A stretch of DNA of 9,610 nt from Clostridium sp. CAG:768 (GTDB lineage: Bacteria; Cyanobacteriota; Vampirovibrionia; Gastranaerophilales; Gastranaerophilaceae). This document shows positions 1 through 6,871 of the stretch, in pieces. The notes beneath the pieces were generated by a model. It worked only from the letters and a program-made list of their open reading frames with translations. It made no database searches and had not been told where the DNA came from. Each line of letters begins with the position of its first letter. Position 1 is the first letter of the stretch. The stretch spans positions 26,326 through 35,935 of the forward strand of contig FR899617.1 of the NCBI GenBank assembly GCA_000437435.1, written 5' to 3'. Made by a program: the position numbers and the translations under genes.

Positions 1-15
1 TTTTTTGCTAGCAGG

Positions 16-279
16 TTAAACAAATTCTAAATTTGGACCTGCAAAATCTAATACAAGATTTTTAATATCATCAGATTCCACCTGATACTTTATTTTTCCT
101 GATGGATATTTTTGATAATGGTAAGCAGAAGACAACAAAACAAATTTTGCAGCATCAAAAATATTTAATGAAGATAAATTTAAAGTAAGTTCCGGGCAAT
201 CATGACATTTTACAAACTTCTTAAATTTATCTAAAGAATTTATAGAATTATCACATTTAAAAATTTGATACTGTCTCAT
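16..279 (-). CDS. Small hypothetical protein, 87 aa
   Basis: This is an unrecognised small protein of 87 residues, complete within the window and divergent from kdsD. It has no signal peptide or membrane segment. Two cysteines (C25, C28) form a CxxC pair in a 'KCHDCPEL' stretch, but there is no second pair to make a zinc ribbon. The middle (roughly residues 31-70) looks like alternating strands and a helix, and resembles nothing I can name. I see no Shine-Dalgarno sequence before the ATG. A TATAAT box (minus strand, 283-288) sits only 3 bp upstream of the start, so the message could be leaderless or the box may be chance. The composition matches its neighbours. I am moderately sure it is a real gene because it is an uninterrupted frame facing an intergenic gap with no competing frame. 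Confidence 0.55.
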   Translation of the reverse strand: MRQYQIFKCDNSINSLDKFKKFVKCHDCPELTLNLSSLNIFDAAKFVLLSSAYHYQKYPSGKIKYQVESDDIKNLVLDFAGPNLEFV

Positions 280-316
280 AAAATTATATTCGCAATATTT
301 TTACAAAAATTAAATA

Positions 317-347
317 TTTATATGATAATTAATACTTTTATATGATA
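317..347 (+). repeat. Direct repeat pair upstream of kdsD
   Basis: Two exact copies of TTTATATGATA lie at 317-327 and 337-347, a 20-bp period (about two helical turns). The second copy occupies the place where the -35 region of the kdsD promoter would fall. The spacing suits two protein copies bound on one DNA face, but AT-rich sequence makes chance repeats common. Confidence 0.4.
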
Positions 348-354
348 TTTATTA

Positions 355-360
355 TATAAT
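355..360 (+). promoter_or_regulatory. Probable -10 box of the kdsD promoter
   Basis: A perfect TATAAT hexamer stands 23 bp before the kdsD ATG, so transcription would begin around 367. No good -35 hexamer is found 16-18 bp upstream (332-337 reads ATACTT), which would fit a promoter needing an activator or one read from the -10 alone. It would serve kdsD, kdsC and queD. Confidence 0.5.
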
Positions 361-370
361 TTCATTGATA

Positions 371-376
371 GGGGAG
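371..376 (+). promoter_or_regulatory. Shine-Dalgarno of kdsD, fixes the start
   Basis: GGGGAG lies 7 nt before the ATG at 384. A second in-frame ATG at 399 would be 22 nt away from it, so the 384 start is preferred although the first five residues are not part of the conserved fold. Confidence 0.75.
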
Positions 377-383
377 TATAAAA

Positions 384-1373
384 ATGGGTATAACAATTAT
401 GACAGAAAGTAAAATTAACGAATTAGCAAAAGAAGTTTTAGATATTGAAGCGAATTCAATACTAAGATTAAAAAATAATATTGGAGAAGATTTTGATAGA
501 GCTGTTGATATTTTATACAATTGCAAAGGACGAGTAATCGTCACAGGAATGGGTAAATCAGGGCTTATTGGTAGAAAAATAGCTGCAACTCTTACATCTA
601 CAGGAACTCCATCTTACTTTTTACATCCTGCAGAAAGTACACATGGTGATTCGGGTATTATTACAAGAAATGATGTTGTAATTGCGATTTCTAACAGCGG
701 AGAAACTCAAGAGTTATTAAATCTACTTCCATTAATCAAAAGATTTGGAGTTACAATGATTGGAATGACTGGTAAAATGAATTCAACATTAGCACATTCA
801 TCTGATGTAACTCTTGATATTTCAGTAGAAAAAGAAGCTTGCCCGCTCAATAAAGCACCTACTGCAAGCACAACTGCAACACTTGCAATGGGAGATGCTC
901 TAGCTGTATGTTTATTAGAAAAACGAGGATTTACGAAAGAAGATTTCTTAATTTTCCACCCATCAGGAGCTTTAGGAAAAGGTTTTACCTATAAAGTATC
1001 AGATCTTATGCTTACAGATATTGAAAAACTTCCTATTGCAAAAGAAACAGACTCTTTTGCAGATGTAATTAAATTAATATCTGAAAAGAAATTAGGAATG
1101 GCTATGATAGTAAATCCAGAGGGAATTTTAACAGGTGTAATTACTGATGGTGATATAAGAAGAACTTTAATCAAATATCAAAATATAAGCTCATTATTAG
1201 TTAAAGATGTTATGTCTGTTAACCCTAAACATATTTCTCAAAAAGATTATGGAGCAAGTGCATTAAATCTTATGGAAAAATTCTCAATTACAGCACTTGC
1301 TGTTGTTGATGAAAATAAAAAACCTATAGGTGTTATTCATATTCATGATTTATTAAAAGCAGGAGTTGCATAA
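384..1373 (+). CDS. kdsD: Arabinose-5-phosphate isomerase
   Basis: The protein interconverts D-ribulose 5-phosphate and D-arabinose 5-phosphate, the first committed precursor of Kdo, in the cytoplasm. The 329 residues match the usual KdsD/KpsF length. A SIS sugar-phosphate isomerase domain (about 35-185) contains VTGMGKSG, the SNSGET phosphate-binding signature (103-108) and a FHPSGALG segment. K58, E110, E151 and H192 line up, with a constant offset of one, with the residues reported as important in E. coli KdsD (K59, E111, E152, H193). Two CBS domains follow (about 205-265 and 273-327), the normal architecture for this family, ending in HDLLKAG. It is first in a tight block with kdsC, which acts later in the same pathway. 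GutQ and KpsF paralogues have the same layout, so the symbol rests on the adjacent kdsC. Confidence 0.93.
   Translation: MGITIMTESKINELAKEVLDIEANSILRLKNNIGEDFDRAVDILYNCKGRVIVTGMGKSGLIGRKIAATLTSTGTPSYFLHPAESTHGDSGIITRNDVVIAISNSGETQELLNLLPLIKRFGVTMIGMTGKMNSTLAHSSDVTLDISVEKEACPLNKAPTASTTATLAMGDALAVCLLEKRGFTKEDFLIFHPSGALGKGFTYKVSDLMLTDIEKLPIAKETDSFADVIKLISEKKLGMAMIVNPEGILTGVITDGDIRRTLIKYQNISSLLVKDVMSVNPKHISQKDYGASALNLMEKFSITALAVVDENKKPIGVIHIHDLLKAGVA
1361..1365 (+). promoter_or_regulatory. Shine-Dalgarno of kdsC inside the end of kdsD
   Basis: AGGAG sits in the last codons of kdsD and is 9 nt before the ATG at 1375. It directly abuts a TTG at 1366, which is too close to be used, so the ATG is the start and the two genes are likely translationally coupled. 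Confidence 0.75.
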
Positions 1374-1374
1374 G

Positions 1375-1839
1375 ATGATTAAACTTGTAGCTTTTGATGT
1401 AGACGGAGTACTTACAGACGGCAGTTTAACTTTTGATGAAAACGGTCATGAATACAAAACCTTTAATGCAAAAGATGGTCAAGGTATTGTTAACTTGCAT
1501 AAAGCAGGAATTATTACAGCAATAATTACTGCTCGCAACAACGGAACTGTTGAACATCGAGCAAAAAATTTAAACATAACCGAACTGCATCAAGGATCAA
1601 AAAATAAAATTGAAACTCTTGAAAATATAATGAAAAAATATAATATTAACTTTGAAGAAATAGCTTATATGGGAGATGATCTGCCTGATATTTGCATTTT
1701 GGAAAAAGTACATTTAAAAGGCTGTCCAAATGATGCTGTAGATGAAGTAAAAGCAGTTGCAAACTTTATATCTACAAAAAACGGTGGAAGAGGGGCAGTT
1801 AGAGAATTTTGTGATTACATATTAAAAAAGGGGATATAA
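1375..1839 (+). CDS. kdsC: 3-deoxy-D-manno-octulosonate 8-phosphate phosphatase
   Basis: This HAD-superfamily phosphatase removes phosphate from Kdo 8-phosphate to give Kdo, the step before CMP activation and transfer to lipid A. The 154 residues are slightly shorter than E. coli KdsC but typical of the cap-less C0-type HADs that work as tetramers. HAD motif I is FDVDGVLTDG, with nucleophile D8 and acid/base D10. Motif II has T52 in IITARN, motif III has K78 in the QGSKNK stretch, and motif IV is YMGDDLPD with D101/D102. The C-terminal GGRGAVRE segment (137-144) is characteristic of the KdsC group. The ATG comes one base after the kdsD stop. KdsA and KdsB are not in the window. The main alternative would be the homologous domain of an acylneuraminate cytidylyltransferase, which context does not favour. 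Confidence 0.92.
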   Translation: MIKLVAFDVDGVLTDGSLTFDENGHEYKTFNAKDGQGIVNLHKAGIITAIITARNNGTVEHRAKNLNITELHQGSKNKIETLENIMKKYNINFEEIAYMGDDLPDICILEKVHLKGCPNDAVDEVKAVANFISTKNGGRGAVREFCDYILKKGI

Positions 1840-1842
1840 CAA

Positions 1843-2205
1843 ATGTTTGAGATTAAAACACAAGCTTTTTTTGCAGCAGCTCATCATTTATTAAATTATG
1901 AAGGAGAATGCGAAAATCAACATGGACATAATTGGATGGTAGAAGTATTTGTAAAAGGTGATACTTTAGATAAAAGTAATATTTTAATGGATTACAAAAC
2001 TCTAAAAAAAGAATTAAAAGCCGTTTTAGATTTACTTGATCACAAAGATTTGAATGCATTACCAGAATTCAAAGGGGAAAGTCCATCTAGCGAAATGATT
2101 TCAATGTTTATTTACAACAAATTAAAAGAAAGAGTTGTCCAACTTAGCAAAGTAACTGTTTGGGAAACTCAAACTTCTTGTTGTTCTTATTTTGAAGAAG
2201 AATAG
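1843..2205 (+). CDS. queD: 6-carboxytetrahydropterin synthase (QueD type)
   Basis: The protein belongs to the 6-pyruvoyltetrahydropterin synthase family. QueD converts 7,8-dihydroneopterin triphosphate to 6-carboxytetrahydropterin, on the route to preQ0 and queuosine in tRNA. The 120 residues match the single-domain bacterial form. Zinc ligands are H14 (in AAAHHL) and H27/H29 (in HGH). The putative catalytic C23 gives the CxxxHGH spacing of the queuosine type rather than the ExxHGH of the folate-replacing type. LDHKDLN (65-71), PSSEM (81-85) and VWET with E108 complete the family signature. The gene starts 3 bp after kdsC with AAGGGG as ribosome site. Other queuosine genes are absent here, so it may simply share a promoter with the Kdo genes. 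The family is certain; the exact substrate is inferred. Confidence 0.88.
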   Translation: MFEIKTQAFFAAAHHLLNYEGECENQHGHNWMVEVFVKGDTLDKSNILMDYKTLKKELKAVLDLLDHKDLNALPEFKGESPSSEMISMFIYNKLKERVVQLSKVTVWETQTSCCSYFEEE

Positions 2206-2294
2206 AATTTAACAAAAATCTAGAATTTTTAGAAAGGCTTTTTTTATAAAAAGCATATTACTTTTGCATTGAATATAAAAAGAAAGGAATATTA
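2206..2294 (+). other. queD-uppP gap with weak AT hairpin
   Basis: The 89-bp gap holds a 7-bp inverted repeat, GCTTTTT/AAAAAGC with a TTAT loop (2237-2254). It has only two G-C pairs and no following T-run, so it is a poor terminator. TATAAA occurs at 2245-2250 and 2274-2279 without convincing -35 boxes. AAAGGA at 2283-2288 is the uppP ribosome site, 6 nt before its ATG. Whether uppP is co-transcribed with queD cannot be decided from this. Confidence 0.4.
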
Positions 2295-3140
2295 ATGAAT
2301 TTTATACAGGCAATTTTAATGGGGATAGTACAAGGCTTGAGTGAATTTTTACCAATATCAAGTTCTGCACACCTAGTATTTACATCTAATTTTTACAAAG
2401 TAATCAAAAATATTCCAATAGTACAAAGCTCTAACGAAGAAGTTTTCTTCGATATTATGGTTCACTTAGGAACATTAATAGCAGTATTAATATTTTTCAG
2501 GAAAGATGTATTAAATATTTTAAAAGCAATGTGGCATGCTATTAAAACTAAAAATTGGGAAGATAAAGAAGCTAAATTGGGTTTATTTATTATGGCAGGC
2601 ACAGTAATCACAGTAATGCTTGCTCTACCAATTAATGAAATTGCAGAAAAACTTGTATATACACCATCAATTGTTGGAATATTATTATTCATCACAGGTT
2701 TTACTCTTTTATACAGTGAATACAAATCTAAAAAACTAGAAGAAAAAAAAGAAGAAGTATCACTAAAAACATCAATTTTAATAGGTTTAGCTCAAGGTCT
2801 TGCAGCTTTACCAGGATTTTCTCGCTCCGGTTGGACAATTGCAACAGGTCTTTTTTGCGGTTTAGATAGAGTAACAGCAGCAAGATATTCTTTTTTATTA
2901 AGTATACCAATTATTCTTGGAGCATCTATGGTATATCCACTTATTAAAATAGATATTCATGAAGCAATACAATATAATTGGTCAGCAATAATCGCAGGAA
3001 CAGTTGTTTCTGCAATCGTCGGATATTTATGTATAAAGTATTTTATGAAATTTATATCAAAATTTTCACTTGCAATATTTGGCTATTACTGCATTATTAC
3101 AGGGGTTGCAACAGCAATATTTTTTACAATAGTTCACTAA
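2295..3140 (+). CDS. uppP: Undecaprenyl-diphosphatase
   Basis: This integral inner-membrane phosphatase of the BacA/UppP family releases phosphate from undecaprenyl diphosphate. The C55 carrier can then be reused for peptidoglycan, O-antigen or other envelope polymers; overexpression of the family gives bacitracin resistance. The 281 residues match the family (E. coli 273). Motif 1 is QGLSEFLPISSSAHL (13-27), with E17 and H26 as the predicted active-site acid and histidine. Motif 2 is PGFSRSG (173-179), with R177 as phosphate-binding arginine. Several hydrophobic spans (for example about 98-115, 124-141, 200-217, 232-250 and 258-280) agree with the multi-spanning fold. A charged cytoplasmic-looking loop rich in K and E lies at 143-156. 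It follows the Kdo genes, consistent with an envelope-synthesis neighbourhood. Confidence 0.93.
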   Translation: MNFIQAILMGIVQGLSEFLPISSSAHLVFTSNFYKVIKNIPIVQSSNEEVFFDIMVHLGTLIAVLIFFRKDVLNILKAMWHAIKTKNWEDKEAKLGLFIMAGTVITVMLALPINEIAEKLVYTPSIVGILLFITGFTLLYSEYKSKKLEEKKEEVSLKTSILIGLAQGLAALPGFSRSGWTIATGLFCGLDRVTAARYSFLLSIPIILGASMVYPLIKIDIHEAIQYNWSAIIAGTVVSAIVGYLCIKYFMKFISKFSLAIFGYYCIITGVATAIFFTIVH

Positions 3141-3238
3141 AAATATATTGTTAAAAAATGTAAAATTGATTTAAAAACACTATCAAAAAATTATATTCAC
3201 GAATCTTATATTAATACATCGATGAGTGTGGAGTAAAG
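3141..3238 (+). promoter_or_regulatory. uppP to membrane-protein operon gap, probable promoter region
   Basis: This 98-bp gap is extremely AT-rich and has no terminator-like hairpin after uppP, so read-through is possible. TATATT occurs at 3192-3197 and 3207-3212 as possible -10 boxes. The only good -35-like hexamer, TTGATT at 3166-3171, is 20 bp from the first, which is too far for a standard promoter. GGAG at 3230-3233 gives a clear ribosome site 5 nt before the next ATG. Confidence 0.35.
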
Positions 3239-4276
3239 ATGATTTTACCTATTATTAATAATACTAACAACAAAATAAACTTTTCTGCAGATAAAGGCAA
3301 AGAAGAAAATAAAAAAGCACTTGATTATGATCATGATACTCTTTTAAAAAACAATTTTGCCACACGCACACGTATAGGAATTGATAAATTGACAAATGCC
3401 GCAACTTTATACCCTGCGAAAGGTTTAAAAGGTAGCAAAAATGCCAATTTTTATGAGTTTTTAACAATGGGGACAGTACCTTACCTTATAGGTAGCGGAA
3501 TGTTAATGGGCGTATTTAATGCTGCAAATAAATATTTTGCACCATTTGCAAAAACAAAAGCTTCAGCATTAGGTAAAAAAATGGCTCTTGGTGTATTATT
3601 TTACGGAATTGCTAAAAATATATCAAAATCATTCATCAGCAAACCTATACAAATGATGACTGGTATTGATATTGAAAGACCTTATGCAAAAGTAATTTAC
3701 GAACTTCCAGATGATATTAATGATACAGATATTACAAGTATCGAATATCACAAAGTTTTTGAAAGTGTAGAATTCCCTCGTTGGGATTTATTATATGGAG
3801 ATGAAACAAAGGGAGAAAAAAGAAATTACAGATATGACAGAATTGCAAAAAGATTAGGCATGGGAAAAGATTTAAAAGATTCTGACCAAGAAGTAAAATC
3901 CAGAATAAAAGAAATTATTATAAAATCAAGTTTGGCAAAAAATATATCTTCATATTTATGGGCAGCAACCGGTGTTGCTCTTGCATTCCAACAACCTTGG
4001 GAAAATTTCTTCAATGTAATGACTTTTAAATTTTGGAAAGGAAAAGAATTTACAAATTCAATAAAATCATTTGGAAGAAATTTTGTAAAAAGTTCAAAAG
4101 CTTTATTTAAAGGTGAAGGAACGGGCATAAACAAACATGCCGGCAAAATATTAATAGGAACAGCATTACTTTCATCAGTACTTGGAGTAATAAATGCAAT
4201 GTCCAGTTCACAAAAGCCATCAAAAGTGGATGCTGCTGATGTAATCAAAAAAGATGATAGGTACGTGGTAAACTAA
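3239..4276 (+). CDS. Unrecognised four-segment membrane protein, 345 aa
   Basis: I do not recognise this family. The N-terminal 70 residues are polar and Asn/Lys-rich with no signal peptide. Hydrophobic, probably membrane-associated segments lie at about 74-97, 112-133, 237-255 and 302-322. Between segments two and three is a soluble part holding GIDIERPY (142-149), FPRWDLL (179-185) and KRLGMGK (204-210). After segment four comes a 20-residue charged tail. The next gene encodes a protein with the same order of features (GVNVQKEY, IPWDLY, NRLGVDK, then a third hydrophobic segment exactly in register), so the two are diverged paralogues. It opens a three-gene block ending in a GH13 protein. 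The GGAG ribosome site at 3230-3233 supports the start. No catalytic motif is visible, so a structural or scaffold role is as likely as an enzymatic one. Confidence 0.8.
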   Translation: MILPIINNTNNKINFSADKGKEENKKALDYDHDTLLKNNFATRTRIGIDKLTNAATLYPAKGLKGSKNANFYEFLTMGTVPYLIGSGMLMGVFNAANKYFAPFAKTKASALGKKMALGVLFYGIAKNISKSFISKPIQMMTGIDIERPYAKVIYELPDDINDTDITSIEYHKVFESVEFPRWDLLYGDETKGEKRNYRYDRIAKRLGMGKDLKDSDQEVKSRIKEIIIKSSLAKNISSYLWAATGVALAFQQPWENFFNVMTFKFWKGKEFTNSIKSFGRNFVKSSKALFKGEGTGINKHAGKILIGTALLSSVLGVINAMSSSQKPSKVDAADVIKKDDRYVVN

Positions 4277-4277
4277 T

Positions 4278-6869
4278 ATGACAACAAATTTAATTCAAAA
4301 TTACATAGCAAGCAAACCTTTAGGCGGATATAAAGCTCAACAACAAAATACGCAAACTACAATTGTAAACTCGCCTAAAAAACCAATGCCAAATTTTGAT
4401 ATCCAACATGAATTGGATAACAGAACATTTATAAAACCATTAAAAGGTAAAGGTAAATTAGTAAGCGGAAATATATTTAATGCGCCAGCTTTAATGGTTA
4501 AAGATGGTATTTATGATGCTAAAGCTCTAAAACATGCGATTAAAGGTGAAGCAAATGACCACGAATTAGGAAAGATTAACGATATCGGGTTAAAACTTGG
4601 CGGACTAGCAATTGCAGGCTATTTATTTACAAGAAAGCAAACTCCAATGACTAAAGGAATGGAATTTGTAGGTTTAGGGTCATTTTTAGCTTCAATGGCT
4701 ATATGGCCTAAAATTGCAATACAATTACCTGCATATTTAATCCATGGTGTTAACGTTCAAAAAGAATATGAGGACAGCTTTGGAAGAAAAAAACCTTTCT
4801 ATCAAGATCCTCAATTTATTCCTTGGGATTTATATTCAGATGAAGAAATCCAAAAAATAGGAAATAGATTAGGCGTAGATAAAAATATTCCAAATAGACG
4901 AGATGCAATCCAAGAAAAAATGAAAAAGATTGCAATACAAAATAATACATTATGGATGTTATCAGCAGGTTTTGCAACACCAGTTATGAGTGCCTTAATT
5001 TGTAATCAGGCAGAACCTTATCTTGCAAAATTTTTAGATAACTTACAAAATAAAAAAGCAGATAAACTTTTAAATAATATTGATATGTATTCAAAAAAAT
5101 ATCAAGACAATTCTGTAAAAAATAATTTTGAAAAAATTGTTGCTTTATATAAAGATAAACCAGCAGATTCAAAATTAGAAAAACTGATTTTTGAAACATT
5201 CTCAAATGGTATTGATTTAGTTACAGCAGATAGCATTCAAAATGATTTAAAACAAATCATCAATAATAAAACATATCTTATAAATGATAGCACTGTAAAA
5301 TTAATCAATCTAAATATTAACAAAAAATTTGAAAATAAAAACTTTTCAAAAGAAACTTTAAAACAAATATTACCGGATTATGATTCTTTATATAAATTAT
5401 TTAAAGATAATAATTATCTAAACACTAATATTCAAAAATCAGAATTTAAAAATATTACAGACAAAATAATGTTAGTTATTCAATCAAACGTTAATAATTA
5501 TAATAATAATGTTCCAGAAAATCAAAAAGTTGATCTAACATATATTAAAAAATTGATAGCTAGCAACAAAGAAGATAGTCATCCGATAAAAACAGCTTTA
5601 AGCAAAATGACTGGTAGTATCCTTGATTCAACAGCAATTGAAAAACTTAGAAAAGCGGCTGTAGTAATGGATAACTTTAGAGCTAAAAAAGCAGTATTAG
5701 ATAAATATGCTTTGATAAAAGTTGGTTCAGCTCCCGAAACAGTTGCTGCTAATTATTGGAATAACACATCAAAATCATTATTAAAGATGTTCGGTATTAC
5801 CCAAAAAGATTTAGAAAAAAGCGGTTTTGACAGAAATATTATGGGCAATTTGGTAAGAGATAAAATTGAAAAAATTGTTTCAAATGATAACTCTTACAAT
5901 ACATTAATGGATAATTTAGCAGGAAAAATTGCAGAACTTGATACACTAATCAAACCTAGTGATATATCTGTTCCAATTCTTAAAAATACCGAAAACTTAA
6001 ATGATGCCCAAAAACTTGCTTTAAAATCAAATTATGAAAATCAAGTTGATACTATATTTAATGAGTTTGCAGATTCCATAAATGAATTAGGTTTCCATAA
6101 AACTTCAAAAGCTGTTGTTGGAATACACGGAAACGATAATGTCGGAACTCTTAAAAACATTCAAAAATCATATGTATCAGAAAGATTATTAGGAATAAAA
6201 AGTTCATTCTTAAGACTTTATAATACAATTTTCTATTACAGACAAATTGCCAAAAGAGCTAATGAGCTGGAAGCATTAGGCAGATACTCAAGAGAAGGAA
6301 AAGAAGAACTTATTGAATTTGGAAAACAATTTACTATCAATGGTCACTCTTCAGATTTTGCAAATAAATTCTATATGCATAGAAATCCTCATCCTTCATT
6401 TGATAACAGTCCACTAGAAATTAAAGACGGAAAAGTTATTAATAAATATTATGGGAAAACAAAAGAATTAGTTGATATTCCAAATGAAAAATTCTTCTAC
6501 CAAGATATTATGCGTATGCTTTACGAAGCACCATTAGATAAAGAAACAGAAGCAATCGCAGATAAACACTTAATTAAAGAAGAATTAATTAATTACAGAA
6601 ATTTAATTTTAGATAAAATTGGCGGAGAAAAGAATTTTGCAAAACCACGCCATAGAATAAGACCGGAAAGCAAAACAGGATCAGAACTTAAATTCTTATT
6701 AACAGGTATTGCGACAGATGAACTATTCTACAAAGCCGGTCAACAAGCTTATAACACCAATAAATGGTTGAAAATGTTCGGAACGATAGGTGCAGTAACT
6801 TTAGGTGTAACAGTTCTAGCACAATTCTTCTTTGGAAAAACAAAATCACCTGAAAAAAAGGGTAATTAA
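4278..6869 (+). CDS. Unrecognised large membrane protein, 863 aa, paralogue of preceding gene
   Basis: I do not recognise this family. A polar N-terminus (1-100, rich in Q, N, T and P) without a signal peptide precedes hydrophobic segments at about 103-119, 129-150 and 223-243. The last segment is near the C-terminus at 831-852, followed by a short basic tail (KTKSPEKKGN). GVNVQKEY (157-164), FIPWDLY (180-186) and NRLGVDK (196-202) match the upstream protein in order and spacing. The region 250-828 has no counterpart there. It is charged, largely helical in appearance and Asn/Lys-rich, with a short low-complexity NNYNNN patch (406-411). It also has more conserved-looking stretches around 633-705 (including YYRQIAKR) and 785-825. 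The start is 1 bp after the previous stop with only a weak GTGG ribosome site, suggesting translational coupling. Its function is unknown. Confidence 0.8.
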   Translation: MTTNLIQNYIASKPLGGYKAQQQNTQTTIVNSPKKPMPNFDIQHELDNRTFIKPLKGKGKLVSGNIFNAPALMVKDGIYDAKALKHAIKGEANDHELGKINDIGLKLGGLAIAGYLFTRKQTPMTKGMEFVGLGSFLASMAIWPKIAIQLPAYLIHGVNVQKEYEDSFGRKKPFYQDPQFIPWDLYSDEEIQKIGNRLGVDKNIPNRRDAIQEKMKKIAIQNNTLWMLSAGFATPVMSALICNQAEPYLAKFLDNLQNKKADKLLNNIDMYSKKYQDNSVKNNFEKIVALYKDKPADSKLEKLIFETFSNGIDLVTADSIQNDLKQIINNKTYLINDSTVKLINLNINKKFENKNFSKETLKQILPDYDSLYKLFKDNNYLNTNIQKSEFKNITDKIMLVIQSNVNNYNNNVPENQKVDLTYIKKLIASNKEDSHPIKTALSKMTGSILDSTAIEKLRKAAVVMDNFRAKKAVLDKYALIKVGSAPETVAANYWNNTSKSLLKMFGITQKDLEKSGFDRNIMGNLVRDKIEKIVSNDNSYNTLMDNLAGKIAELDTLIKPSDISVPILKNTENLNDAQKLALKSNYENQVDTIFNEFADSINELGFHKTSKAVVGIHGNDNVGTLKNIQKSYVSERLLGIKSSFLRLYNTIFYYRQIAKRANELEALGRYSREGKEELIEFGKQFTINGHSSDFANKFYMHRNPHPSFDNSPLEIKDGKVINKYYGKTKELVDIPNEKFFYQDIMRMLYEAPLDKETEAIADKHLIKEELINYRNLILDKIGGEKNFAKPRHRIRPESKTGSELKFLLTGIATDELFYKAGQQAYNTNKWLKMFGTIGAVTLGVTVLAQFFFGKTKSPEKKGN

Positions 6870-6871
6870 CA

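Noticed and set aside
1..15. T-run and GCTAGC palindrome at the left edge as a terminator
   Set aside because: Only the edge of any structure is inside the window; a stem cannot be traced and the orientation is ambiguous.
1366..1374. A TTG start for kdsC, three codons upstream of the chosen ATG
   Set aside because: The TTG directly abuts the AGGAG ribosome site with no spacer, while the ATG at 1375 has 9 nt and begins right at the conserved MIKLVAFDVDG segment.
1843..2205. The PTPS-family gene as a folate-pathway PTPS-III enzyme
   Set aside because: PTPS-III carries Glu in ExxHGH; this protein has Cys23 in CxxxHGH, the queuosine type.
2237..2254. Hairpin between queD and uppP as an intrinsic terminator
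   Set aside because: The 7-bp stem has only two G-C pairs and no T-run follows, so it was left as a weak hairpin and not called a terminator.
2331..2333. Gln13 in UppP at a position that is Glu in E. coli BacA, as a possible inactivating change
   Set aside because: Gln at this place in QGLxEFLP is, to my knowledge, common in the family, and the second acid (E17), H26 and R177 are intact.
3222..3236. A four-codon reading frame (ATG to TAA) just before the 345-aa membrane protein gene
   Set aside because: It has no ribosome site of its own and contains the site of the next gene; such tiny frames are expected by chance.
3826..4248. A 140-codon open frame on the minus strand opposite the 345-aa membrane protein gene
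   Set aside because: It lies wholly inside a plus-strand gene that has a paralogue, a ribosome site and operon context; the antisense frame has no recognisable protein features.
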